From NCBI RefSeq assembly GCF_000814005.1, contig NZ_JWLK01000002.1:583752-647751 (forward strand): a stretch of 64,000 nt of DNA. Reading direction: 5' to 3'. Source of the stretch: Ruegeria sp. ANG-S4. Its GTDB lineage: Bacteria > Pseudomonadota > Alphaproteobacteria > Rhodobacterales > Rhodobacteraceae. Shown here piece after piece: positions 44,248 through 53,062 of the stretch. Under the pieces are notes generated by a model that ran no database searches, was not told where the DNA came from, and saw only the letters and a program-made list of their open reading frames with translations. Numbering within the stretch: position 1 is the stretch's first letter; the number at the start of each line of letters is the position of its first letter. The position numbers and the translations under genes were made by a program.

Positions 44248-45525
44248 ATGACCGACGTTATCATCGAACAGGCCACCGATATCCTGCGCCTGAACGACCG
44301 GGGAAGTTACACCGTGCCGACGTCGGGCCTGTACCCATTCCAATGGAATTGGGACAGTGCGCTGTCGGCCCTTGGATTCTCGCATTTCGACGAATCACGC
44401 GCATGGACCGAGATCGACACCTTGTTCGCGCATCAATGGGAAGACGGCATGGTGCCCCACATTATCTTCCACGAAGAAGATGACGGGTATTTTCCGGGCC
44501 CCGACGTTTGGCAGACAAATCGCCCGATTCCTACGTCCGGAATTACGCAACCGCCTGTCACGGGTTTTGCGGTGAAGCGGATGTTTGACCGTGCATTGGA
44601 TCGGGCGCTGGCTGAAGAACGCGCGCGGGCTTTGTTACCTCGAATCCATGCGTGGCATGAATGGTTCTTCAGATGCCGAGACCCCGAAGCCACCGGCTTG
44701 GTTGCGATCATTCATCCGTGGGAGTCCGGCCGCGACAACTCGGTCGATTGGGATCAACCATTCGCTGCCGTTCCAACCGAGGGCGTAGAACCGCTCAGGC
44801 GGCGGGACATTCAGCACGCGGACCCATCGCACCGGCCAACAGACGATCAATACAAGCGTTACATCTGGCTGGTCCAAAAGTTTCGCTCGCTGGGGTGGGA
44901 CAACGCGAAACTCCACGACGCGTCGCCATTCAAGGTCGTTGACCCCGGGTTTAACGCAATCCTATTGAGGTCTTGCGCCGACCTTGCCGATCTTGCGGAT
45001 ACCTTGGGCGAAGCCGAGATTGCCGAGGCGTCACGCAATCGGGTTGCGGTTGGCATACCGGCGCTGGACGCCTTGTGGAGCGACACGTTCGGTCAGTTCC
45101 TGTGCCTGGACAGATGCAATGGTTCCCTGATCCAAAGCCCTTCCATCGGGGGCTTGCTGGCAGCGTTTGCCCCTATTTCACAGGAACGCGCCGTTTCGCT
45201 GGCAAAGCGAATTGTCGATCTTTCAACGCGTTGCGGGTATTTGGTTCCCAGTCATGACCCGGTCGCACCCGAGTTCGACAGCCTTCGCTATTGGCGGGGT
45301 CCCGTCTGGTTGATCGTCAACACGATGATCGCCAACGGGCTTGATCAGGCCGGGCAGGGAGATGTCGCGGACCAGATAAGAACGGACAGCGTGAGGTTGA
45401 TCCGGCAAAGCGGCTTCGCCGAGTATTACGACCCGATTTCTGCGGAACCGTGCGGCGGTGAGCATTTTACATGGACTGCGGCCATGGTCATAGAAATCCT
45501 CAAGCTGCACGGTGAAAAGGCCTGA
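44248..45525 (+). CDS. MGH1-type (GH63-like) intracellular glycoside hydrolase
   Basis: This 425-residue protein has no signal peptide and belongs to the (alpha/alpha)6-barrel hydrolases annotated as MGH1-like or GH63 (mannosylglycerate and glucosylglycerate hydrolases, and trehalase-like enzymes). Landmarks are YPFQWNWDSALSALGF near residue 31, HQWEDGMVPHI, HPWESGRDNSVDWD (about 155-168) and the C-terminal RYWRGPVWLIVNTMI and GGEHFTWTAAM, where the aspartate and glutamate are likely catalytic. It would split a short glycoside imported by the upstream ABC transporter, perhaps glucosylglycerate or glucosylglycerol used as compatible solutes in the sea; that substrate is inferred. GAGGATCCC precedes the chosen ATG. 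Confidence 0.8.
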   Translation: MTDVIIEQATDILRLNDRGSYTVPTSGLYPFQWNWDSALSALGFSHFDESRAWTEIDTLFAHQWEDGMVPHIIFHEEDDGYFPGPDVWQTNRPIPTSGITQPPVTGFAVKRMFDRALDRALAEERARALLPRIHAWHEWFFRCRDPEATGLVAIIHPWESGRDNSVDWDQPFAAVPTEGVEPLRRRDIQHADPSHRPTDDQYKRYIWLVQKFRSLGWDNAKLHDASPFKVVDPGFNAILLRSCADLADLADTLGEAEIAEASRNRVAVGIPALDALWSDTFGQFLCLDRCNGSLIQSPSIGGLLAAFAPISQERAVSLAKRIVDLSTRCGYLVPSHDPVAPEFDSLRYWRGPVWLIVNTMIANGLDQAGQGDVADQIRTDSVRLIRQSGFAEYYDPISAEPCGGEHFTWTAAMVIEILKLHGEKA

Positions 45526-45539
45526 GAGGTTGTGAGCCC

Positions 45540-45560
45540 GGCCTCAGCTTGGCTGAGGCC
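45540..45560 (+). terminator. Hairpin after the sugar operon
   Basis: GGCCTCAGC-TTG-GCTGAGGCC is a perfect 9-bp stem 15 bases after the glycosidase stop. It lacks a U-run, so it may be a weak or factor-assisted terminator. Confidence 0.5.
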
Positions 45561-45698
45561 GACGATCGTAGTCATCATGGCCTTTGCGCCCGTTACATCC
45601 GACACGTGATGGCGGGTGTATTTCTTTGACGTCATGACGGCGGCGATTCAGTATTTGGCCCAGAGCGAACCTGCCGTCGTTGCGGGTGATTTGCGCGG

Positions 45699-46559
45699 CT
45701 AGTCCAGATACCTTTTTTTCAAATTCGCGAAGTCTTCATCGGTCAAACCGAGACCTTGGCGAAGATACCCGTCTACCGATCCATAGCGCTTTGCGACACT
45801 GTCGTAGAATTCATCAAGATATGACTCCCGAACGCCCAGCGTGGGCCAAACGGCAGCTGCCGTCATCTGTGTTCCGTGGGTTGCGTTCACTTCCTTGGCA
45901 ATTTGTTCCGCCTTGTTGTCGGCGTCTTTCAGTGCGTTGCTCATCATGAAATCTGATTTGATGTCCTCTCTTGCGACGCCCAGAGCACTCAGAACAAGCG
46001 CCGTTGCGACACCGGTTCGATCTTTTCCGCCGGAGCAATGATACAGCACGGCCTCGCCTTCGGGCTGGCGCAAAAGAACTTCGAAAAGATCGCGATATTC
46101 GTCTGTATAGTCCGTTGCGATGTACCCGAAGGCCCCGGCAAACAGCGCATCGGTCTCCTCTGCTTTCGCCGTACCTTCCTTGATACTGGCCCGCATGTCG
46201 TCGATCATCTGGCTTTCGTTTTCCATCACTGGAAAATTGTGACGCGTAGGTCCCTGTCCCTCTGGCCATTGCGCAGGGCGGGCTGTTGCCTCCGACGTGG
46301 TCCTGAGATCGACAATCACGCTGACACCCATTTTGTCCAGTTGGTCCATGCTGGCGGGACTGATCTCATCAATCTCGCCGGATCTAATGAGTTGCCGCGC
46401 GCGCACGGTACGGCCATCTTCGGTTTGCAGCCCACCCAGATCGCGGGTGTTGAGGACACCCTCCAGCGGAACGGCCCGGTCTTCCGCAGCTTGGGCGGGC
46501 ATAAATGTGCCGAGCGCGACGGCGAAAGCTGCGGCACCGATTTGTCTGAAAACGCTCAT
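45699..46559 (-). CDS. Secreted protein-tyrosine-phosphatase-like protein
   Basis: This 286-residue precursor has a signal peptide (1-24, ending AQA-AE) and a Y_phosphatase3-type domain (PF13350): NTRDLGG near residue 37, the general-acid region, and the catalytic loop YHCSGGKDRTGVATALVL with nucleophile Cys and Arg in C-x5-R form. Such enzymes act on phosphotyrosine, phosphoinositides or other phosphate esters; here it acts outside the cytoplasm. It is third in a minus-strand series after the sulfatase and barrel genes (70-base gap), so it may be part of the same unit. Confidence 0.88.
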   Translation of the reverse strand: MSVFRQIGAAAFAVALGTFMPAQAAEDRAVPLEGVLNTRDLGGLQTEDGRTVRARQLIRSGEIDEISPASMDQLDKMGVSVIVDLRTTSEATARPAQWPEGQGPTRHNFPVMENESQMIDDMRASIKEGTAKAEETDALFAGAFGYIATDYTDEYRDLFEVLLRQPEGEAVLYHCSGGKDRTGVATALVLSALGVAREDIKSDFMMSNALKDADNKAEQIAKEVNATHGTQMTAAAVWPTLGVRESYLDEFYDSVAKRYGSVDGYLRQGLGLTDEDFANLKKRYLD

Positions 46560-46629
46560 TTTGTCTCTCCCAGTTGTTTGGACTTCGGGCTCGCGTCTTT
46601 AACTTGGCTCGCAGGCTCCCGGTGGCCGC

Positions 46630-47379
46630 TCAAAAGCCAAATTTTGCGCCCAGAAATGGCCCCTCGAAGGTCAGATCCGACAACACCTGCGAGCCCCCGA
46701 GGTCCCAGGTCAGATAGCGGTATCCAAAGACAAGATCCCAGTTATTGATCCTGTAATTGAGCGCTGCACTAAGCTGTGCCGTCATGTCGCTGTCACCCGC
46801 GCCAATATCCGCGTAGTAGGATGCGCCCCACCGATCCGAAAGCTGCGCGGTCCCGCGCAGACCGATGATGGCGTCCCAATTATTGATCTCGCCCGAGATT
46901 CGCTGTGATCCAGATGCGACAGCCAAATTGGCGCTGGTTTCAAGGTCCATGCCCCGAAACCCGCCCACCGCGAAGAGCCGCGTCTCGTCTCGGTCGATCA
47001 AGTCGTATCCCAGCGAACCCGAAAAGACCGTTCCTTTGACATCGACGTCCGCTGTCGCCGGTATGCCGGGCCCTACGGCAGAATCCTGATCGTCGCTGAG
47101 GTTCAGATAAAGTGCATCCGCAAGTATCGAAATCCTGCCCCGTCGCGCCTCAATCGCACCCATGAGAGCAAAATCAAGGTTGTCCACAATGTCGCTAAAG
47201 CTCAGATCTATGCTCTGGCCGGTCGTAGTTTCGCCGTTCAGCGCTGGTCCCCATAGGTAGAGGTATCCGGTAAAGTCCCAAGTCCTGTCTTGAGCCTGCG
47301 CAGTTGTTGCAAGCCCAAGGCATACGGCACAGCCCAAAGCAGGCAGACCCTTTGGCAGATCGGCTGGTTTTCCAATCAT
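46630..47379 (-). CDS. Outer-membrane beta-barrel-type protein paired with a sulfatase (second copy)
   Basis: This 249-residue precursor (signal peptide about 1-29, ending AQA-QD) is a paralogue of the protein at 37134-37952, with TWDFTGYLYLWGPALNG at the mature start, DLSFSDIVDNLDFALMGAIE, and a terminal strand GPFLGAKFGF ending in phenylalanine. Length and strand pattern fit an eight- to ten-strand barrel. It follows the sulfatase gene after 66 bases. The function is unknown; the repeated pairing with sulfatases is the main clue. Confidence 0.7.
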   Translation of the reverse strand: MIGKPADLPKGLPALGCAVCLGLATTAQAQDRTWDFTGYLYLWGPALNGETTTGQSIDLSFSDIVDNLDFALMGAIEARRGRISILADALYLNLSDDQDSAVGPGIPATADVDVKGTVFSGSLGYDLIDRDETRLFAVGGFRGMDLETSANLAVASGSQRISGEINNWDAIIGLRGTAQLSDRWGASYYADIGAGDSDMTAQLSAALNYRINNWDLVFGYRYLTWDLGGSQVLSDLTFEGPFLGAKFGF

Positions 47380-47445
47380 GGTGTCGTCCTGTTTTCGAAC
47401 CCAATTTCAGCGATTTGCTTCATGCGCGGCGTTCTGAGCTGGCGA

Positions 47446-49101
47446 TTACTGCCAGCTCATGAACACCTCACGCGCTTCTTTGCTTTCTGGGCGCAGGTTC
47501 TCGATACCGCCGTAGGGGGTATCCTTGCCGATTTCAGAGTTCGGGTACTTGGCAATCATCTTCTGATGGCGTTTGACCATATCCTGAAACGAAGCCCCCG
47601 ACCAAAGCGCATTGCCGATCAGGGGATTCTCTTCCCGGGGGTCACGGTAGACGTTGTAGACGGGTGCTGCAGCCCCCGGCTGGCCGGGCGCAGGCAGGTG
47701 CATCTTGAACTCTTGCTTGACGACCGAGCGCAATACCGGGCCTTCATAGACATACACATAATCGCGACGGCCATTGCCTTCACCCTCCAACAGCAGGGCG
47801 GTCTGGTCGATCCCGTCAATCACCCGATCGCGCGGGATGAAATCCGTTGCACCGGCGATCCGCGCCATTGTGGTGTAGATATCCGAGACGTGGAAGATAT
47901 CGCCCGCCGCACTGTCAGCCTCGATCACGCCGGGCCAGCGGATGAACGCATCCGTCCGCACCCCGCCTTCAAGATGCTGGGTCTTGCCCCCACGATAAAT
48001 CAGCTGGTTTAACCCTGACGTGCCCTCGTAGTGATACATCAACCCATTGTCCGCCATGATCATGACGATGGTGTTGTCGGCCTCGCCGGTCACTTCCAGC
48101 TTGGACAGCACCTCTCCGATCCAGCCATCCAAAAGCTGCAACTTGTCAGCATGGAACCCACCATTTCGCGAGAGCGCCTGATCGGGATAGACGAAATTCA
48201 GCGGGTAAAGTGGCCAGTACTGCAAAAAGAACGGCTCATCCAGTGCCGCGACACGCTCGAGCTGTTCCAGCGCTTGCGCCTGATAGCGTTCGTTCATCTC
48301 TTCGTATTTGGCCTGCGTCCACTCTTCGCCCGGCGCCATGTCGACCTCGCGCGCCTGACCGCCAGCTTCGGCTTCGACACCAGTGACCAGCCCGTATGGT
48401 TTGAACCGCTCATCCAGCAGGAACTGGTTGTTTTGGCCCGATGCGTGATACCCCAGCATATTATTTGCCTGCATCGCTTCGCGGGTCATCAGGCTGAGTT
48501 GCACCTGCTGATGCAGCGGGAATGCGGCCCAATCAAACCCCTGATTGTGCGGATAGGCCTCTTCGATGTCGCCCTGATGCCACTTGCCGACGTGCGATGT
48601 GTTATAGCCCACCTGCTTCAGAAGCTCTGGCAAGGTCACCTCGCTGGCTGGCAGGCCCTCACCCACCAAAGCGACCTTCACCTCTTCAACACCCGCCCGG
48701 ATCGGATGCCTGCCTGTCAACATGGCGGTGCGGGTGGGGGTGCACGAGGGTTCGGTATACATGCGCATCAACGACATGCCGTCGCGGGCGAAGTCGTTGA
48801 TAGCGGGCGTCTCAATACCCATCACATAGTTCATCTTGCGCTCGCCCATTTGGCCAAAGCTGATGTCATCAATCAGGATGTAGAGAAAGTTCGGAGGCTT
48901 GCCGTTGTTCGCTGCCCGAATTTCTGCCAGCCTTGAATCGATCTGTGTATCCTGTGCGTCCCATTCTTCCGCAAACTGGGCGCGGAGAAACTCAAACTCA
49001 CCATCATGTACAATCGGACCCTGCTGTGCGATTGCTGGTGCTGCGGTCAACAGCGCAACTATCGTGGTCACTTTACCGGTTCTCGTGATCGAATTATTCA
49101 C
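47446..49101 (-). CDS. Secreted arylsulfatase (second of two paralogues)
   Basis: This 551-residue precursor is a type I sulfatase with signal peptide (about 1-26, ending AIA-QQ), catalytic C120 in CTPTRTAMLTGRHP, LIDDISFG, GKWHQGDIEE and MIMADNGLM. It shares with the paralogue at 35400 an extra segment after the signal peptide (HDGEFEFLRAQFAEEW). The start is the GTG at 49101, with GGAACAGAG upstream, and overlaps by eight bases the end of a small ribbon-helix-helix-like gene, so the two are translationally coupled. It would desulfate an extracellular substrate. Confidence 0.92.
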   Translation of the reverse strand: MNNSITRTGKVTTIVALLTAAPAIAQQGPIVHDGEFEFLRAQFAEEWDAQDTQIDSRLAEIRAANNGKPPNFLYILIDDISFGQMGERKMNYVMGIETPAINDFARDGMSLMRMYTEPSCTPTRTAMLTGRHPIRAGVEEVKVALVGEGLPASEVTLPELLKQVGYNTSHVGKWHQGDIEEAYPHNQGFDWAAFPLHQQVQLSLMTREAMQANNMLGYHASGQNNQFLLDERFKPYGLVTGVEAEAGGQAREVDMAPGEEWTQAKYEEMNERYQAQALEQLERVAALDEPFFLQYWPLYPLNFVYPDQALSRNGGFHADKLQLLDGWIGEVLSKLEVTGEADNTIVMIMADNGLMYHYEGTSGLNQLIYRGGKTQHLEGGVRTDAFIRWPGVIEADSAAGDIFHVSDIYTTMARIAGATDFIPRDRVIDGIDQTALLLEGEGNGRRDYVYVYEGPVLRSVVKQEFKMHLPAPGQPGAAAPVYNVYRDPREENPLIGNALWSGASFQDMVKRHQKMIAKYPNSEIGKDTPYGGIENLRPESKEAREVFMSWQ

Positions 49102-49285
49102 CCTCTGTTCCCCCCGTTTTCGTCTGGTCCTGCATCGCCCGAACAAGAAGTTCGTGGCATTTGGCTGAAAGCGACTGATTTGAAACCTGCGCCAGCTTCC
49201 TTAGGTGCCGGTGTTCTGGGGGCGTCAGGAACGTCACGACCCTTTCAGACCGAACATCGGCCTGCGGCAGCCGCGGACGCCCCAT
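49094..49285 (-). CDS. Small ribbon-helix-helix-like protein coupled to the sulfatase
   Basis: This 63-residue basic protein (MGRPRLPQADVRSERVVTF, then LTPPEHRHLRKLAQVSN and LSAKCHELLVRAM) has the size and pattern of a ribbon-helix-helix DNA-binding protein: a strand with alternating basic residues followed by two helices. Its end overlaps the sulfatase start by eight bases. It is divergent from an AraC-family regulator. It could regulate the sulfatase unit; no family match is certain. An in-frame start 14 codons upstream (49327) is possible but would cross the regulatory repeats. Confidence 0.6.
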   Translation of the reverse strand: MGRPRLPQADVRSERVVTFLTPPEHRHLRKLAQVSNQSLSAKCHELLVRAMQDQTKTGGTEGE

Positions 49286-49289
49286 AATC

Positions 49290-49371
49290 GTCAGGTTCTG
49301 TGGTCCTCCGGACACTTGACACCCCACAGTCCAAATTCGCTACATTACCGGTAAAGTGTCAGGCTCTGAGG
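49290..49371. promoter_or_regulatory. Direct and inverted repeats between AraC regulator and sulfatase unit
   Basis: GTCAGGTTCTGTGG (49290-49303) and GTCAGGCTCTGAGG (49358-49371) are direct repeats with two mismatches, and GACACTT (49311-49317) is inverted to AAGTGTC (49354-49360). Direct repeats are what AraC-family proteins bind; the second copy touches the ATG of the AraC gene, suggesting control of both directions. Confidence 0.5.
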
Positions 49372-50343
49372 ATGGACCACATCAAGAATTCGCCAAATTT
49401 GAAGGATTTCGCCAATCCGGAGTTGGAAGGCGCGACGCCGGCCATTGCGATGGCTCTGGATCACCCCAACACGATTGGGGAACTGACACCCTGGCAAATT
49501 GACTTCCGCCAGCTGGAGCCGGGACGCTTGTCCACAAAGATTACCGTACGTGCGGGTCGTTCCGTGTCCGCCTTGGGCATTTCGATGGATCAGCGCGTGC
49601 ATCAACGTGGTGCGTCGCCGGATGGATGGATCACCTTTGGAATTCCGGCACAAGGCGCAATCGAAACGTGGCAAGGCAAGCAACTGACCGATGCCGCGTT
49701 CCTTTCCTTTGGAGACAGGGATGGCTTTGAGGGCGTCACGACCTCGGGGTTTTCGGGCAACGTGGTCTCATTTGAAACGGACAGGCTGCTGCAATTTGCG
49801 CAAACCTGCGGCTTCAGCTTGAGCGACAGCACGCCAGAGGCGCGCCGCGTGCGATCCAACGCCGGATCTGCCAGTATGAGGCGCCTGAACCGTCATGTTT
49901 CAAACCTGCTGCACATTTCCAGCGCACGATGGACGGCGGCGGTAGAAGAAAAAATAATGTTGGATGCGTTATCCATCCTGACGGACAGCGATGCACATTT
50001 TGACAAAAGTCAGGTCCAAAGCAGGCGGCGGGCCATGAAGCGGGCGGTTGATTTGATGCACGCTCATTTGGAGGACCCGGTATCAATAGAAGAAATATGC
50101 AGGCAAAGTGGGGCATCGTGGCGGACATTGAACCGGGCGTTCAAGGAACACTTCGGACAAGGCCCCAAAACATATTACATGCGCTTGCGATTGAATTGCG
50201 TCAGAGAGCAGCTGTTCAAATCATCTGACGAAACGACAATTTCCGACGCTGCAAACAGCCACGGGTTTTGGCACATGGGTCAATTTGCCCGCGACTACAA
50301 ACTGTTCTTTGGAGAGCTGCCCTCCGACACACGGCGTCACTAG
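49372..50343 (+). CDS. AraC-family transcriptional regulator
   Basis: This 323-residue protein has a C-terminal AraC helix-turn-helix pair (about 222-320: MKRAVDLMHAHLEDPVSIEE, CRQSGASWRTLNRAFKEHFG, then TISDAANSHGFWHMGQFARD) and a variable N-terminal cupin-like sensor region. The ATG at 49372 has CAGG upstream; a start 24 codons earlier is less likely. It is divergent from the ribbon-helix-helix/sulfatase/barrel/phosphatase genes and probably activates them in the presence of a substrate. Its stop overlaps the stop of the convergent carrier gene. Confidence 0.9.
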   Translation: MDHIKNSPNLKDFANPELEGATPAIAMALDHPNTIGELTPWQIDFRQLEPGRLSTKITVRAGRSVSALGISMDQRVHQRGASPDGWITFGIPAQGAIETWQGKQLTDAAFLSFGDRDGFEGVTTSGFSGNVVSFETDRLLQFAQTCGFSLSDSTPEARRVRSNAGSASMRRLNRHVSNLLHISSARWTAAVEEKIMLDALSILTDSDAHFDKSQVQSRRRAMKRAVDLMHAHLEDPVSIEEICRQSGASWRTLNRAFKEHFGQGPKTYYMRLRLNCVREQLFKSSDETTISDAANSHGFWHMGQFARDYKLFFGELPSDTRRH

Positions 50344-51590
50344 TAGTTTCCCGACAAATGCGCCTCGAGCAGCAGAATCCAACCGACTGTAACGCCGGTC
50401 GAGACCAATCCTATGGGCAGCACATCCTTCATGAACTGAGTGAACGTGACCTCGGCCGCACCCATTCTGTCGGCCATTTGCAGCACGATGACATTGCTGG
50501 CCGCGCTGATGATGAACACGTTTCCGGCCAGTGTCGAGACACCGGCCAGCATCATGAGGTTTGGCACGTCAAAGGACGGAAGCAGTTTCAGATACATGTC
50601 GACCAGAGGAACGTTCGAGAAAATCTGGCTTCCGAAAAAGCTGATCCCGGCCGTCACCAGCGGCTCGCTCATGTGCTCGCGCTCGTCCCCGAGTATGGTT
50701 TGCAATGACCCCGAGTTCAGCAGGGCGCCTGTCACGATGAACATCGAGACAAAAAATACCAAGGTCGGCCAATCCAGCCGGACCAGGGTTTTCATACGCG
50801 CACTGTCGAAAAGGTAGACTGGCAAACAGGCGATCGCCGCCGCAACCCCCAGCGGATACCCAAAATCCGACCCGGTTGCCGCCAGTACACTTTCAACCGT
50901 GACCAATACGACCAGTACGACGATTGCCAGAAGTACGGGCCAATGTGTTCCGCCGGTGCTATCGGTTGTGTCCAATGCGTCAGATGCAGGGGTCGAAACG
51001 ACCATTCGTTTCGATAGCCACAAGGCGCTGCCACCCAGACAGACCAATGTTGGAACAATCAACCAATGTACGAAAGTGACCATCGGTGCGGGAACCTCGC
51101 CACTGGCCGCAATCAAAAGGTTCTGCGGGTTCCCGATGGGCGTTGCCATGCTGCCGATCGTGACAGTCACGCACAAAGCGATCAGGAAGGTGCGCTGATC
51201 CGCTCCGGTTTGGCGTGCGAGCATGAGGGCAATGGGCGTGCCGATGATGGCCGCAGCATCATTGGTCAGAATTGCCGCGATCAAGGCAAACAACAGCATG
51301 AAAGCCACCAGCGACACGCCCGGTGTTCGCCACCCAACCATCCAGCCCGCAATCCGATGCGAGATGCCGTTTTCATACAAGGCCCGCCCAATCGAGAATA
51401 CGGAAAACAGGTAAAGCATCACGTTCCAGTCGATCGCTGCGAAGGCAGCTTTCGGCGTAATGGCACCCGTGATCAAAAGGACAAATGCTCCAGCCGTCAT
51501 CACGTGCCAGATTTTCAGGAACGAGGGCAGCCACTCGCGGATTGCAATCAGGGTGAAAACGGCAATTGAGACACCAAGGCTGAAAGACAC
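50340..51590 (-). CDS. ArsB/SLC13-type ion transporter
   Basis: This 416-residue membrane protein has about eleven helices and resembles the ion-transporter superfamily members of the ArsB, NhaD and divalent-anion:sodium symporter families. Characteristic are the inverted-repeat motifs AAILTNDAAAIIGTPIAL and TIGSMATPIGNPQNLLIA in the first half and SQIFSNVPLVDMYLKLL and GNVFIISAASNVIVLQ in the second. GTG at 51590 is chosen because GGAG lies seven bases before it; an upstream ATG at 51626 would overlap the MFS gene. It could carry di- or tricarboxylates, sulfate or arsenite; the sequence does not decide. It follows the MFS gene on the same strand by 13 bases. Confidence 0.82.
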   Translation of the reverse strand: MSFSLGVSIAVFTLIAIREWLPSFLKIWHVMTAGAFVLLITGAITPKAAFAAIDWNVMLYLFSVFSIGRALYENGISHRIAGWMVGWRTPGVSLVAFMLLFALIAAILTNDAAAIIGTPIALMLARQTGADQRTFLIALCVTVTIGSMATPIGNPQNLLIAASGEVPAPMVTFVHWLIVPTLVCLGGSALWLSKRMVVSTPASDALDTTDSTGGTHWPVLLAIVVLVVLVTVESVLAATGSDFGYPLGVAAAIACLPVYLFDSARMKTLVRLDWPTLVFFVSMFIVTGALLNSGSLQTILGDEREHMSEPLVTAGISFFGSQIFSNVPLVDMYLKLLPSFDVPNLMMLAGVSTLAGNVFIISAASNVIVLQMADRMGAAEVTFTQFMKDVLPIGLVSTGVTVGWILLLEAHLSGNY

Positions 51591-51603
51591 TGTGTTTCTC
51601 CGA

Positions 51604-52863
51604 CTAAAGCTGCGCGGCGTCGGCATTGTTTCGGCGTGCGTGTCGCGCCGTCTCCGGCATGAAGACCGCAAAGATCACCGCCCCAACCACCGACACGCCG
51701 CCCAGAAAGTAAAACGCCATGTTGTAACTGCTCAGCTGAACGATCTCTTCTGCGGCAAGGTTGCTGACAGATGCACCAACGCCGATCAACGTGGCCAATG
51801 CACCTTGTGCAATATTGAACCGTCCCGTTCCTTTCGTCACATCCGACACGATGAGCAGGAACAGCACCGCAAAGATCCCGTTGGCGACGCCATCCAGAGA
51901 CTGTATCGCCACAAGGGCCACTGTATTGTCGGTCAGCGTGTACAGAATTGCGCGGATCGGAAGAATGGAAAACGCAATGAGGAACAAAGGTTTTCGGCCC
52001 CAATGATCCGCAGTGCGACCGCACAATATGGCCATGCCGATCATGATGAACTGGGCCGAGATGATGCAGGCAGATGTGAATGCGATCCCGGTCTTGGTAT
52101 CGCCGCCACTGGCGACTTTCTGGCTGACCAGCGGAAGCATGCTGGCATTGGCACAATGAAACAGGACGATTGAGATCCCGAAGATCAGCAAACGTTTGTC
52201 GCTTAAAATGGTGGCAAAACCGCTTGGCCTCTCGCCGCCTGCGCTGTCTTCCGCAACGCCGCCGCGGGCGGCTTCGTGGTCAATCTGATTTGGTTTGATC
52301 AACAAGGTGCAGAAGATCATGCCGACGCACATGGCCGATATCAGGACGAAAACCCCATCGACATACCCCGCCAATGCCAACGCGGCGGCGATACCTGCCG
52401 CTACCACGTTTCCGGCGTGGTTCCAGGCCTGATTTGCGCTGGTTTGTCGGGTAAACGCCGACCTGCCAACAACACCCAGTGTAATCGCTGCGATCAACGG
52501 ACCAAGGAAAGCCAGCGCGACACCCATTGTCGCCTGGGCACCGTAGATCGCGACTTTTTCGTCTGACACAACAAGGGTCAGGGCTGCGAGGCCAACCGCT
52601 GTGACGCATAGCACCATCAAGGCCCGCTTTGCGCGTGTCCAGTCGATCAATGCTCCGGCGGGCGTCTGCGCAAGAACGGTCACGATTGATCCCAGTGCCA
52701 GTGCAAAACCGATGTTCTGGGGCGACCAGTGCAACTGGGCGAGAAGATAGATCGCAAGATACGGGCCAAAGCCTGCGGTGACATCGCCCGCGAAAAAGTT
52801 GACGCCCAGCAATGGTCGGTTGAGCGGCACTTGGGTTGGCGAAGTTGCTGGCGTTTCAGTCAT
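51604..52863 (-). CDS. Major facilitator superfamily transporter
   Basis: This 419-residue protein has twelve probable helices and MFS features: ALIDWTRAKRALMVL (loop 2-3 region) and CGRTADHWGRKPLFL in the second half. It resembles drug- or metabolite-type MFS carriers. The start MTETPATSP at 52863 has CAGG upstream; a longer frame upstream has no membrane pattern. It is followed closely by the ArsB/SLC13-type carrier gene, so both may belong to one transport unit of unknown substrate. Confidence 0.87.
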   Translation of the reverse strand: MTETPATSPTQVPLNRPLLGVNFFAGDVTAGFGPYLAIYLLAQLHWSPQNIGFALALGSIVTVLAQTPAGALIDWTRAKRALMVLCVTAVGLAALTLVVSDEKVAIYGAQATMGVALAFLGPLIAAITLGVVGRSAFTRQTSANQAWNHAGNVVAAGIAAALALAGYVDGVFVLISAMCVGMIFCTLLIKPNQIDHEAARGGVAEDSAGGERPSGFATILSDKRLLIFGISIVLFHCANASMLPLVSQKVASGGDTKTGIAFTSACIISAQFIMIGMAILCGRTADHWGRKPLFLIAFSILPIRAILYTLTDNTVALVAIQSLDGVANGIFAVLFLLIVSDVTKGTGRFNIAQGALATLIGVGASVSNLAAEEIVQLSSYNMAFYFLGGVSVVGAVIFAVFMPETARHARRNNADAAQL

Positions 52864-53062
52864 ATACCTGATCGCAAAATAAGCACCCTTTCGGTGAGAT
52901 TTTTGGCCAATCTCATGACCCACTGTGGTTGAGCATTGGCTGTCTTTCAACCCAGAGGCGTATTTCCGCCCCGACCTGCGCCTTTGGTAAGGCTGAAACA
53001 TTGATTGGCTGGCTTGGAATGGCGCATGCTTGAATGCAGTTCTGGCTCGGGAGGTTCAGATC

